Source: a bacterium (GTDB lineage Bacteria > Bacillota > Clostridia > Oscillospirales > Acutalibacteraceae). From it: 20,686 nucleotides of DNA. Each line of letters opens with the position of its first letter. Position 1 is the first letter of the stretch. Location: NCBI GenBank assembly GCA_020627425.1, contig JAHKXX010000236.1:1-20686 (forward strand), read 5' to 3'. The notes under the pieces are model-generated. The model was not told the DNA's origin, did no database searches, and saw only the letters and a program-made list of their open reading frames with translations. Positions 1 to 6,849 of this stretch are shown here, piece after piece. The position numbers and the translations under genes are program-made.

Positions 1-1
1 A

Positions 2-922
2 TGTATAGCACAGCTGACTATAGAGCGACTGATCTCCGAGAACAAGATAAAGATCGACAAGGAACAGCTCAAAAACTATGAAGACACTTATTCACAGTAT
101 TATCAGCAGTATTTTAAGGACATAATGGAAAAGCTCGGAGTTTCCGAGGAAACCTATTTAAAGATCAATTCAAGATACAGCTATCTGCAGAATGAGCTGT
201 TTACGGCTTTGTATGACGAGGGCGGCTCCAAGGCTGTAAGTGACGAGGAAATGAAGAAGTATGTAAACGACAATTATGTACATTATTTTTATCTTCCTAT
301 GACCCTCGAGAACACGGACGATACCACAACAGAAGAAAGCTCCGGCTCTGAGGACGCTGCTGCCAAGAAGGAGGCTGCCGAGGAGGCAAACGACAAGATA
401 GAGGAAAGAGCAAACCACTATGTGCAGATGTTTAAATCCGGCAAGACCGAGGCAGAGGTAGTAGAGCAGTACAAGACCGACGAAGCAGCAAAGAGCAGTG
501 AGAGCAGCGAGAGCGGCGAGACTACAGACGCGTCTACAATACAGGACGTCAGCACAAAATATACCGGAAAGATAGACGATGCCGGACTCTCTGACGAGCT
601 GAAGAAAACAATAAGCGGTATGAAGGATAAGGAAGCAAAGGCTCAGGAAATAGACGGCTCTCTGTATGTAATATACAAGGCTCCGATAGCCGATTATGCA
701 AATAACATAAAGAAAGCAGAGGAGATCACCGAGACCGATACAACAGCGGTTTCAAAGACTACGGTTCTTCACAATATGAAGGATGAGGATTTCAAGAGCT
801 ATATCGATTCCGAGAAAAAGAAGACTAAGTACGACAAAAACCAGCCTTGCCTCGATAAGTACACGATCAGCAGAACGATAAGCATTATTGAGGACTTTAA
901 TAAGCAGCAGTCATCAAACTAA
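2..922 (+). CDS. Secreted PrsA/SurA-like foldase-family protein, 5'-truncated by the window
   Basis: The frame is open from base 2, so the start lies upstream; 306 residues are visible. The first ~75 residues are helical and charged and contain EKLGVSEETYLKI and YDEGGSKAVSDEEMKKYV. This pattern is typical of the SurA/PrsA-type chaperone region (an N-terminal helical domain followed by a SDEE.KKY segment) in clostridial extracytoplasmic peptidyl-prolyl isomerase-like lipoproteins. A Glu/Ala/Lys stretch and a Ser-rich acidic linker follow. The C-terminal half has no clear parvulin rotamase motif. The signal peptide or lipobox would be outside the window and cannot be checked. An internal ATG at 125 exists, but the homologous-looking sequence begins upstream of it, so it is not the real start. 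The gene ends at a TAA and is followed within 20 bases by a strong terminator. Family assignment is moderate; catalytic activity is unknown. Confidence 0.6.
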   Translation, partial: CIAQLTIERLISENKIKIDKEQLKNYEDTYSQYYQQYFKDIMEKLGVSEETYLKINSRYSYLQNELFTALYDEGGSKAVSDEEMKKYVNDNYVHYFYLPMTLENTDDTTTEESSGSEDAAAKKEAAEEANDKIEERANHYVQMFKSGKTEAEVVEQYKTDEAAKSSESSESGETTDASTIQDVSTKYTGKIDDAGLSDELKKTISGMKDKEAKAQEIDGSLYVIYKAPIADYANNIKKAEEITETDTTAVSKTTVLHNMKDEDFKSYIDSEKKKTKYDKNQPCLDKYTISRTISIIEDFNKQQSSN

Positions 923-940
923 ATAACAGATCCTGATAAA

Positions 941-975
941 ACGGAGCGCTCTTTTTTGTGAGTGCTCCGTTTTTT
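941..975 (+). terminator. Rho-independent terminator of the foldase-like gene
   Basis: ACGGAGCGCTC (941-951) pairs with GAGTGCTCCGT (960-970). This is an 11-bp stem with one G-T wobble and a T-rich loop, followed by a T run. It sits 18 bases after the stop codon. Confidence 0.88.
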
Positions 976-980
976 GAATA

Positions 981-1007
981 AAAAAATAAAGCCGCATCTG
1001 CGGCTTT
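981..1007 (-). terminator. Terminator of the ddl-murI-argS operon
   Basis: AAAGCCGCA (988-996) and TGCGGCTTT (999-1007) form a tight hairpin with a 2-base loop. The A-run at 981-986 reads as a T tail on the minus strand. It lies 10 bases beyond the stop of the last minus-strand gene and abuts the plus-strand terminator, so the two convergent units are cleanly separated. Confidence 0.82.
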
Positions 1008-1017
1008 ATGCTAAGTG

Positions 1018-1263
1018 TCATTCCTTTTCGGCGTCAGAGACTGCCTTTGCGGCAAAGATAAAGGAGGGTATCATCAATATACAACCGAGCATAGCTATAC
1101 TCTCGTCTCCCAAGGATTGGCGGCTTAGGTGAAAAAACCCTGCAATAACGTCGATAATACTGTTTCCGTCGCCTAAAAAGGAAATCGCGGCGACAATTAA
1201 AAATCCTACTCCTATTCCACCGAATATGACGGACATAAGTAAAAAGGGTCTGTCCTTGAACAT
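1018..1263 (-). CDS. Small two-helix membrane protein of unknown function
   Basis: 81 residues with two hydrophobic segments, roughly residues 7-30 (FLLMSVIFGGIGVGFLIVAA) and 57-75 (SIAMLGCILMIPSFIFAA). A polar loop joins them and the C-terminus is short and acidic (SDAEKE). The start is well supported by an AAGGAGGAG ribosome site about 7 bases before the ATG. The gene begins 24 bases after the stop of the MetH-like gene, so it is probably the last gene of the same operon, just before the terminator. I do not recognise a family. Confidence 0.7.
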   Translation of the reverse strand: MFKDRPFLLMSVIFGGIGVGFLIVAAISFLGDGNSIIDVIAGFFHLSRQSLGDESIAMLGCILMIPSFIFAAKAVSDAEKE

Positions 1264-1287
1264 TGTAAGCTCCTCCTTGTTGATGTA

Positions 1288-2460
1288 TCAGTATAGTATA
1301 GCGCCGTATTTTTTTGACAGCTCGGTAAGAACCTCTCTGTCTATGTCACACCGCGAGTCTACTATAAGCCTTCCCTGATAGTACCGCAGCGCAGCCTCGA
1401 GCGTGATCTCATCATTTGCGCGTATAAGAAATGGGAGGCGTGACATCCTGGCGTTTTCACACAAAAAGGCTGCGTCGTCTGTTGTGTTAAGCTCCAGAAA
1501 TACCGCGTTTATGTTTTCGTCGTCAAGATCTATGAGTTCGTCCGACATATCAAAGCTGCACAAAAGCGGCTCGGAAATTTCGAGATTATCCGGAAGAAAA
1601 AATGCTTCTCTTTCAGTTGCGGCAGCATAGCTGTCCTTTTGCCCTATCGGAGAAAATTCCGGCTCAAAGCCGATAAGTATGTCGTATTTTTCTTTGTCCC
1701 TGTAGCAAGAGCTGTCTATAAACACAGAGGCTCCCGAGCTGCATATTTTCTTCAGCTCGTCACAGCTCAGCTTTTCTGTATCAATAACTGCGATAAGAGG
1801 TATCTCTGCATGCGGAAAAGCTCTTTTTAACAGTTCGCAAAGTGAGTCCGTATCCTCACAGTATATACCAAAGGCGTCGGCTCCTATTGACTGAAGGGTC
1901 ACAAGAGCCGCTATATAATCCGTGTCGTTTTCGCTTTTTCCGTCACTGTCGGTCTGCATAGCCGCAAAGACGGTCATTTTCAGCGCCTTTGCCGCGAGCA
2001 CGCCCGCGCGCATATCCAAAAGAGAGTTTTGTCTGCTGAGCAAAATAAAATCAGTTCCTGCGTCCTTCAGGATCGTCAGCTTTTCAAGATATTTGAAATA
2101 TGCGTCCTCAAACACATTTTTGCTGTAGGGCAGGCTCGTGCTGCCTGTTGGTAATACCGCGCCGCCGACAGGCACAAGTCCTTTTACACCGTCTGTTGTG
2201 GCTCTTACAAGGGCTGTATTAAACTGAATGAAGTACTCGCCAAATCCCATCTCCTCCAGGTGAGCGTGGTTTGCTCCCTCTGTCGGAGCAAGTACTGCGT
2301 GCGCGCCGTTTTGCGCGGAGCGAAGCTTTGCATTTATCAGAATATCAGTATTGTTTACTATCTTGTTTTCGCAACAGACCGAGTCTGGGTCGTCGCCCGT
2401 CAGAAGCTCACAGCTTGTCGTACCGTCACACAGAAACGGCAGCCGAAACCGAAAACTCAT
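1288..2460 (-). CDS. Degenerate homocysteine S-methyltransferase / MetH-like protein, truncated in the pterin-binding domain
   Basis: 390 residues. Residues ~1-285 follow the homocysteine S-methyltransferase barrel: FLCDGTTSCEL at the place of the LLDGAMGT start, an N-A-P-T-E-G stretch where T-N-T-F is usual, PVGGAVLPTG like the GxxGP segment, and ADAFGIYC at the place of the first zinc cysteine. The C-terminal ~50 residues (LPFLIRANDEITLEAALRYY, then QGRLIVDSR and KKYGAILY) resemble the early part of the methyl-folate (pterin) binding domain of MetH. The protein stops right there. The second zinc motif, normally GGCCGT, reads DSSCYR, so the paired cysteines are not preserved. No cobalamin domain follows. 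Full methionine synthase activity is therefore unlikely; a regulatory, structural or changed-substrate role is possible. It begins 34 bases after argS (GGTGGTGA ribosome site) and appears co-transcribed. Confidence 0.68.
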   Translation of the reverse strand: MSFRFRLPFLCDGTTSCELLTGDDPDSVCCENKIVNNTDILINAKLRSAQNGAHAVLAPTEGANHAHLEEMGFGEYFIQFNTALVRATTDGVKGLVPVGGAVLPTGSTSLPYSKNVFEDAYFKYLEKLTILKDAGTDFILLSRQNSLLDMRAGVLAAKALKMTVFAAMQTDSDGKSENDTDYIAALVTLQSIGADAFGIYCEDTDSLCELLKRAFPHAEIPLIAVIDTEKLSCDELKKICSSGASVFIDSSCYRDKEKYDILIGFEPEFSPIGQKDSYAAATEREAFFLPDNLEISEPLLCSFDMSDELIDLDDENINAVFLELNTTDDAAFLCENARMSRLPFLIRANDEITLEAALRYYQGRLIVDSRCDIDREVLTELSKKYGAILY

Positions 2461-2494
2461 ACTATATTATCACCACCGAATATTAAAAGTAAAT

Positions 2495-4177
2495 TTACAT
2501 CTGCTCAGGAGCGGTGATCTTGAACATATCGAGAACGTTTTTGATCACTGTCCTTACTGCAAGACACAGGGCTATACGCGCCTGCATAAGCTGTGTATCC
2601 TCGGATTTTACCCTGCACGCATTATAGAATTTGTGGAACAGAGTAGCTACCTCGGTTACATAACGTGTTATCCTTGACGGATCGTAGTCTCTTGCGGCTG
2701 CCTCTGTTTCCTCTGTGAAAAGTGCCAGCTTGTCTATAAGCTCTATCTCCTCGTCCGTGCTGAGTCTGTACAGATCCTGCGTAGTACAGTTCTGTATCTC
2801 TACGCCCTCGGACTCAAGGTTTTTGAGTATATTGCAAATTCTCGCGTGAGCATACTGAACATAGTACACAGGGTTTTTGGAGGATTGCTCTATAGCGAGG
2901 TCAAGGTCAAATTCAAAGTGGCTGTTAGCCTCTCTTGTGTTAAAGAAAAATCTTGCCGCGTCTATCGGTATCTCGTCGAGCAGTGTAACAAGGGTAATAG
3001 CCTTGCCGCTGCGCTTGGAGACCTTTATTGTTTCTCCGTTTCTTACAAGGCGAACCATTTGCATAAGAACAACATCAAGCTTGTCTGCATCTACTCCGAG
3101 TGCTGTAAGAGCCGCCTTCAGACGGGGTACATAGCCGTGGTGATCTGCGCCGAATATATCTATAGCCTTGTCAAAGCCGCGGACTGCAAGCTTGTTGTAG
3201 TGGTAGGCAATATCCGGTACAACATATGTAGGAAGTCCGTTAGAGCGGACAAGCACAAAGTCCTTGTCTGCGCCGAACTCGGTTGCCCTGAACCATACAG
3301 CGCCCTCGCTTTCATAGGTGTGTCCCTTTTCTGTCAGCAGGTCTACTACCTTCTTTACCTCGCCGCTTTTGTGCAGGCTGCTTTCACGGAACCAGTTGTC
3401 ATATACTATCCTGTATTTTTTTAGATCGCGCTCGAGTCCTTCTATATTTTGCGGCAGAGCAAAGTCTACCAGAGCCTTTCTTCTTTTGTCGCTGCTTTCA
3501 TTTACGAGGCTGTCGCCGTATTTGTCCGCGAAGTTTTTTGCGTGGTCGATAATATCCTGACCGTGATAGCTGTCCTCGGGCATCTCATAGCCGTCACAGA
3601 ACAGCTGCATATAGCGTATCTCAAGAGATGTGGCAAATTTTTCTATCTGATTTCCGGCGTCGTTTATATAGAACTCGCGGCTTACGTCGAAGCCGGCCCA
3701 CTCCAGTACGCTTGACAGAGAGTCGCCCAGAGCGCCTCCGCGCGCGTTCCCTACATGCATAGGACCTGTGGGGTTTGCGGATACAAATTCCACGAGGACC
3801 CTTTTGCCCTGACCCATATCGGATCTGCCGTAGCTGTCGCCCTTTGTTTTTATCTCGTTTAGTACGTCGGCATAAAAGCTTTTGTCATAAAAGAAATTGA
3901 TAAAGCCCGGACCCGCTATCTCCGTGCGTGATATGTTTGTGCCTGTCAGGTCTATGTTCTCACAGATTATCTCTGCTATTTTTCTCGGAGCAAGCCTGAA
4001 GGCACGGGCGCTTACCATGGCGGCGTTTGTTGCCAGATCGCCGTGAGTTCTGTCAGCCGGTATCTCTATGGTGAAGCCCGGCATTTCTCCGTTTAGTTCT
4101 CCTTTATTTATGGCAGCCCCTACTGAAGCGAGGATAGCCTCTTTAAGCCTTTGCTGTGTCAATGCTGATGTTGTCAT
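2495..4177 (-). CDS. argS: Arginyl-tRNA synthetase (class I)
   Basis: Charges tRNA-Arg with arginine in the cytoplasm. At 560 residues it has the usual ArgS length. The HIGH motif appears as SANPTGPMHVGNARGG (HVGN ~141-144), followed by the typical REFYINDAGNQI. The KMSKS equivalent is VSKRSGK (~386-392), with the ADHHGYVPRLKAAL segment before it, and the C-terminal DALR-type anticodon-binding helices end in KITAPEQM. The start at 4177 is chosen because AGGAGG lies 9 bases upstream and the Add-1 domain begins there. An upstream in-frame codon at 4225 would give 16 unlikely residues. The start lies 35 bases inside the preceding DUF1934 gene, so the ribosome site is embedded in that gene's coding sequence, which suggests coupled translation. 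Confidence 0.97.
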   Translation of the reverse strand: MTTSALTQQRLKEAILASVGAAINKGELNGEMPGFTIEIPADRTHGDLATNAAMVSARAFRLAPRKIAEIICENIDLTGTNISRTEIAGPGFINFFYDKSFYADVLNEIKTKGDSYGRSDMGQGKRVLVEFVSANPTGPMHVGNARGGALGDSLSSVLEWAGFDVSREFYINDAGNQIEKFATSLEIRYMQLFCDGYEMPEDSYHGQDIIDHAKNFADKYGDSLVNESSDKRRKALVDFALPQNIEGLERDLKKYRIVYDNWFRESSLHKSGEVKKVVDLLTEKGHTYESEGAVWFRATEFGADKDFVLVRSNGLPTYVVPDIAYHYNKLAVRGFDKAIDIFGADHHGYVPRLKAALTALGVDADKLDVVLMQMVRLVRNGETIKVSKRSGKAITLVTLLDEIPIDAARFFFNTREANSHFEFDLDLAIEQSSKNPVYYVQYAHARICNILKNLESEGVEIQNCTTQDLYRLSTDEEIELIDKLALFTEETEAAARDYDPSRITRYVTEVATLFHKFYNACRVKSEDTQLMQARIALCLAVRTVIKNVLDMFKITAPEQM

Positions 4178-4607
4178 TACCCTTTGCCTCCTGAATTTCA
4201 AGTGTAAGCTCGTTTGTGCTTGCAAGCTCGGATTCTACGTCTATATTATATCTTACCTGTATACGTCCGCCGTCATCGCCCAGCTCGTTTCTAACGCTTT
4301 CCGTATAAACGCCGAGCATTATAGAGCCGAACGAGGTCATATATTCGCATCTGTGACGCACGCCTTTTTCGAGTATCAGGTTGTGTCTTTCTTCTCCGCC
4401 CTTCATGACCGTTACCCTGTTGTCGGGGTCTATCTTAACGGTGGTGCGGTATTTGCGCCCGGGGTTCTGTATGTCATATTCGTTATAGCTTATATATCTG
4501 CTGCCGTTTCTCATCACATAGGCAGCGGTCGTTTTCAGTTCTACCTTGTCCGAGTCCCCTGCAACAGTCTGCTTGCCGGTTACTGAAAGTATGTAGTTCT
4601 CTTCCAA
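4143..4607 (-). CDS. ywiB: DUF1934 family beta-barrel protein (YwiB-like)
   Basis: About 154 residues, matching the DUF1934/YwiB family, a small lipocalin-like beta-barrel of unknown function. Visible features are alternating beta-strand segments (YILSVTGKQTV, YISYNEYD, VTVMKGGEERHNLILEKG, IMLGVYTESV) and a run typical of the family, IQVRYNIDVES. In Bacillus subtilis ywiB also neighbours argS, which supports the identification. I prefer the TTG start at 4607. It follows a GGGGAGAG site (4614-4621) by 6 bases, begins directly at the first strand, and sits 19 bases after the murI stop. A longer form from a TTG at 4652 would overlap murI by 26 bases and lacks a clear ribosome site. The 3' end overlaps argS by 35 bases. 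Confidence 0.85.
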   Translation of the reverse strand: MEENYILSVTGKQTVAGDSDKVELKTTAAYVMRNGSRYISYNEYDIQNPGRKYRTTVKIDPDNRVTVMKGGEERHNLILEKGVRHRCEYMTSFGSIMLGVYTESVRNELGDDGGRIQVRYNIDVESELASTNELTLEIQEAKGNDNISIDTAKA

Positions 4608-4626
4608 AGTTATCTCTCCCCTTTTG

Positions 4627-5424
4627 TCAGGTTTTGTATACCTCTCCGTCAACGCTCTTGCCGAGGAAGATCTCTGCTGTGTGACGGAAGCTTTCTACTG
4701 TGTCGCTGACATAGTATCTGCATTGACCTATACTGCCCGAGGTACTCAGCAGCTTGTTTTTGTTCAGCAGATTAGCAGCGAACAGTGCAGTCTCTCTGCC
4801 GGAGTCTATCAGGGTGACGGATCTGCCGAGGTATTCCGATACGGCGTCGGCTATTATCGGGAAGTGAGTACAGCCGAGGATCAGCGTATCAATGTTCTCA
4901 CTTTTCAGTTCCTCAAGGTAACGCTGTACAACAAGCCTTACTATTTCGTCATTTTTATCTATAAATCCGTTCTCTACCAGCGGTACAAACAGGGGACAGT
5001 CCTGCTGATATACGCTTATTCTGTCGTTCTGTTTTTGTATTTCCCTTTTATATGCGCCGCTCTTTATTGTGGCAGAGGTGCCGATAACACCTATCCTGCC
5101 GTTTTTTGTTGCCTGTACGGCAGCCGTTGCCGCAGGCGTTATAACGCCGGTGAAGGGTACGGGGAGTATATCGGCAAGGTCAGGTACATTAGAGCTTACC
5201 GTGCCGCAGGCGGCAATTATCATCTTTACGCCCTTGCTGAGCAGAAAGCTTGCGTCCTGCTCGGCATATTTTTTTATAGTTTCGCGGCTTCTGGTACCAT
5301 AGGGTACGCGTGCAGTGTCACCAAAGTAAATGATGTTTTCCATCGGCAGGACCTTTGTCAGCTCTTTTACGGCGGTCAGTCCGCCGAGTCCCGAGTCAAA
5401 AACGCCTATGGCAGCCTCATTCAT
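4627..5424 (-). CDS. murI: Glutamate racemase
   Basis: Interconverts L- and D-glutamate, supplying D-Glu for the peptidoglycan stem peptide. 265 residues from MNEAAIG. Diagnostic motifs are GVFDSGLGGLT (catalytic-site Asp10-Ser11), FGDTARVPYG, the first catalytic cysteine in AACGTVSS (Cys73) and the second in LGCTHFP (Cys185). The residue after Cys73 is Gly, where most racemases have Asn; I believe this variant is common in Clostridia. The start at 5424 overlaps the ddl stop by 8 bases (ATGAATGA arrangement), implying translational coupling. An alternative Met five codons upstream is possible. The neighbours ddl and murI supply the two D-amino-acid building blocks of the wall. Confidence 0.95.
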   Translation of the reverse strand: MNEAAIGVFDSGLGGLTAVKELTKVLPMENIIYFGDTARVPYGTRSRETIKKYAEQDASFLLSKGVKMIIAACGTVSSNVPDLADILPVPFTGVITPAATAAVQATKNGRIGVIGTSATIKSGAYKREIQKQNDRISVYQQDCPLFVPLVENGFIDKNDEIVRLVVQRYLEELKSENIDTLILGCTHFPIIADAVSEYLGRSVTLIDSGRETALFAANLLNKNKLLSTSGSIGQCRYYVSDTVESFRHTAEIFLGKSVDGEVYKT

Positions 5425-6496
5425 GGTTTTCAGCCCTTTCATAAGCAAATTCGATAAGCTGTTCTATCAGCTTTTCGCCCTCTATGTCGCACGCAGCCAT
5501 AAGCTTGGGATACATACTGATAGAGGTAAAGCCCGGAAGTGTATTTATTTCGTTGAGCAGCACCCGTCCGTTATCTGTAACAAAGAAATCCACTCTTGAT
5601 AGACCGCTGCAGCCAAGCGCACGGTATGCCTTCAGCGCAGTCACCCTTACCTTATACATAAGCTCGTCGCTTATCTGTGCCGGGATAAAAAGCTTTGACG
5701 AGGAATCATTGTATTTTGCGTCATAATCATAAAACTCCGCAGTAGGTGCTATCTGTCCCGGAATAGAGGCAACGGGCGAGTCGTTTCCGAGCACGGCGCA
5801 CTCTACTTCCTTGCCCACTATACATTCCTCTATGAGGATCCTGTCGTCCTCCTTTGCGGCGACCTCTATTGCCCTTTTCAGCTCCTCGCGGTTCTTTGCC
5901 TTGCTGACTCCTACGGAAGAGCCTGCATTGGACGGCTTGACGAATACGGGGTAGGACTTCAGCTCGCTTTCTGCCTTGTCAAGACATTTCTCGGGAGCTT
6001 TTCTGTAGTCGCTCCTGTAAAACCATGTAAAGGCTGCCTGATCTATATTTGAGTGCTCAAAAATTATATTGGTAGTTATCTTGTCCATACAGCAGGCACT
6101 TGCAAGCACGCCGCAGCCGACATACGGTACACCCGAAAGCTCGAACAGACCCTGTATAGAGCCGTCCTCTCCGTTTTTGCCGTGAAGCACGGGAAAAAGA
6201 AGATCAAGCTTTATTATCTCCGTTTTGCCTGCACTGATGACCACAAGACCGGCTATGGATGAATCGGGGGAGAGAAAAGCCGTTTTGTTGTTTTTGTCGT
6301 TTTCCCAGCTGCCGTCGGCAATAGCCTCGGTATCGCCGGAGTACAAAAGCCATTTTCCCTGTTTTGTTATACCTATTGTTATTATTTCGTATTTGTCCCT
6401 CGGTATCTGTGATATTACATAGCCTGCCGAAACCCTTGATACCTCGTGCTCGGAGGATCTGCCGCCGAATATCACGGCTATTCGCTTTTTCTGCAT
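5417..6496 (-). CDS. ddl: D-alanine--D-alanine ligase
   Basis: ATP-grasp ligase that makes D-Ala-D-Ala for peptidoglycan precursors; 359 residues, a normal Ddl length. It opens with RIAVIFGGRSSEHEVS, the conserved N-terminal glycine-rich segment. It continues with VFVKPSNAGSSVGVSK (ATP-grasp) and FYDYDAKYNDSSSKLFIPA. The Tyr in the omega-loop AKY segment favours D-Ala-D-Ala over the D-lactate ligases. The magnesium/D-Ala site is in LLNEINTLPGFTSISMYPK. The ATG at 6496 is preferred over the in-frame GTG at 6505. AGGAG lies 10 bases before the ATG but only 1 base before the GTG. It is the first gene of the minus-strand operon; nothing in the window suggests a glycopeptide-resistance cluster. 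Confidence 0.95.
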   Translation of the reverse strand: MQKKRIAVIFGGRSSEHEVSRVSAGYVISQIPRDKYEIITIGITKQGKWLLYSGDTEAIADGSWENDKNNKTAFLSPDSSIAGLVVISAGKTEIIKLDLLFPVLHGKNGEDGSIQGLFELSGVPYVGCGVLASACCMDKITTNIIFEHSNIDQAAFTWFYRSDYRKAPEKCLDKAESELKSYPVFVKPSNAGSSVGVSKAKNREELKRAIEVAAKEDDRILIEECIVGKEVECAVLGNDSPVASIPGQIAPTAEFYDYDAKYNDSSSKLFIPAQISDELMYKVRVTALKAYRALGCSGLSRVDFFVTDNGRVLLNEINTLPGFTSISMYPKLMAACDIEGEKLIEQLIEFAYERAENHE

Positions 6497-6523
6497 ATTA
6501 TCCACTCTCCTGATCTTCTTGGC

Positions 6524-6551
6524 GCTATACTAATATATGTTTTTATTACAA
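6524..6551 (-). promoter_or_regulatory. Candidate promoter of the ddl operon
   Basis: On the minus strand TTGTAA (6551-6546), a 16-base spacer and TATAGC (6529-6524) precede ddl by about 30 bases. Just upstream, ATTAATA (6554-6560) and TATTAAT (6567-6573) form a 7-bp inverted repeat with a 6-base gap, a possible operator. The match is imperfect and the surroundings are AT-rich, so chance is possible. Confidence 0.4.
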
Positions 6552-6700
6552 TTATTAATAATAACATATTAATCTCTTTTTATCAATTCAAAAATAAAAT
6601 ATCGGCGACAAAAAGGGCTGAGAAGTTCCGGAAAAATAAAAAAAGCTTTTGTGCAAAGTGCCGAATATTTGCTATAAATTATGTAAAATAAGAAAAAGAC

Positions 6701-6729
6701 TTGATTTTTTGATTACAGGATGTTATTAT
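6701..6729 (+). promoter_or_regulatory. Candidate sigma-A promoter of the NlpC/P60 gene
   Basis: TTGATT (6701-6706), a 17-base spacer and TATTAT (6724-6729) give a good housekeeping-type promoter. Transcription would start near 6736, leaving a leader of about 115 bases. If this is the real promoter, the WalR-like boxes lie downstream of it. A second possible -10, GAGAAT at 6817-6822, would instead place the second box at the -35 position. Sequence alone cannot decide. Confidence 0.45.
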
Positions 6730-6740
6730 ATACAGGAAAT

Positions 6741-6800
6741 TGTTACAAGTTTGAAACCAAACAATTAAAACGGAGTAACGATTTGTTAAGAAAATGTAAC
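6741..6800 (+). promoter_or_regulatory. Two WalR-like direct-repeat operator boxes
   Basis: TGTTAAGAAAATGTAAC (6784-6800) is a perfect match to the published WalR/YycF consensus TGTWAH-N5-TGTWAH. TGTTACAAGTTTGAAAC (6741-6757) matches at 11 of 12 specified positions. Weaker half-sites at 6763 and 6774 fall roughly on the same 10-11-base phase. WalR boxes in Bacilli control peptidoglycan hydrolase genes, and the next gene is such a hydrolase. Use of this site in the present organism is inferred, because no WalR homolog is in the window. Confidence 0.5.
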
Positions 6801-6849
6801 AGCTTTTATTTCAATTGAGAATAAACAGCCGAAGGGAGATTTACTGATA

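Larger units (their letters stand above)
6497..6849. other. Divergent AT-rich intergenic region between ddl and the wall hydrolase
   Basis: 353 bases without a convincing gene. It carries the ddl promoter candidate on the left. On the right are a plus-strand promoter candidate, two WalR-like boxes, and the ribosome site GGGAG (6834-6838), 11 bases before the hydrolase ATG. The stretch 6575-6700 contains only A-rich sequence with no structure that I can name. Confidence 0.6.

Noticed and set aside
1..81. ATG at base 1 opening a 26-codon frame
   Set aside because: It is out of frame with the foldase-like gene, which is open across the same bases.
4624..5457. 277-codon plus-strand frame opposite murI
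   Set aside because: Shadow of murI: Tyr/Cys/Ala-rich composition, no ribosome site, and no recognisable domain.
5417..6496. The ligase as a vancomycin-resistance D-Ala-D-Lac or D-Ala-D-Ser enzyme
   Set aside because: The omega-loop keeps the Tyr of D-Ala-D-Ala ligases, and there is no vanH, vanX or vanT-like neighbour; murI follows instead.
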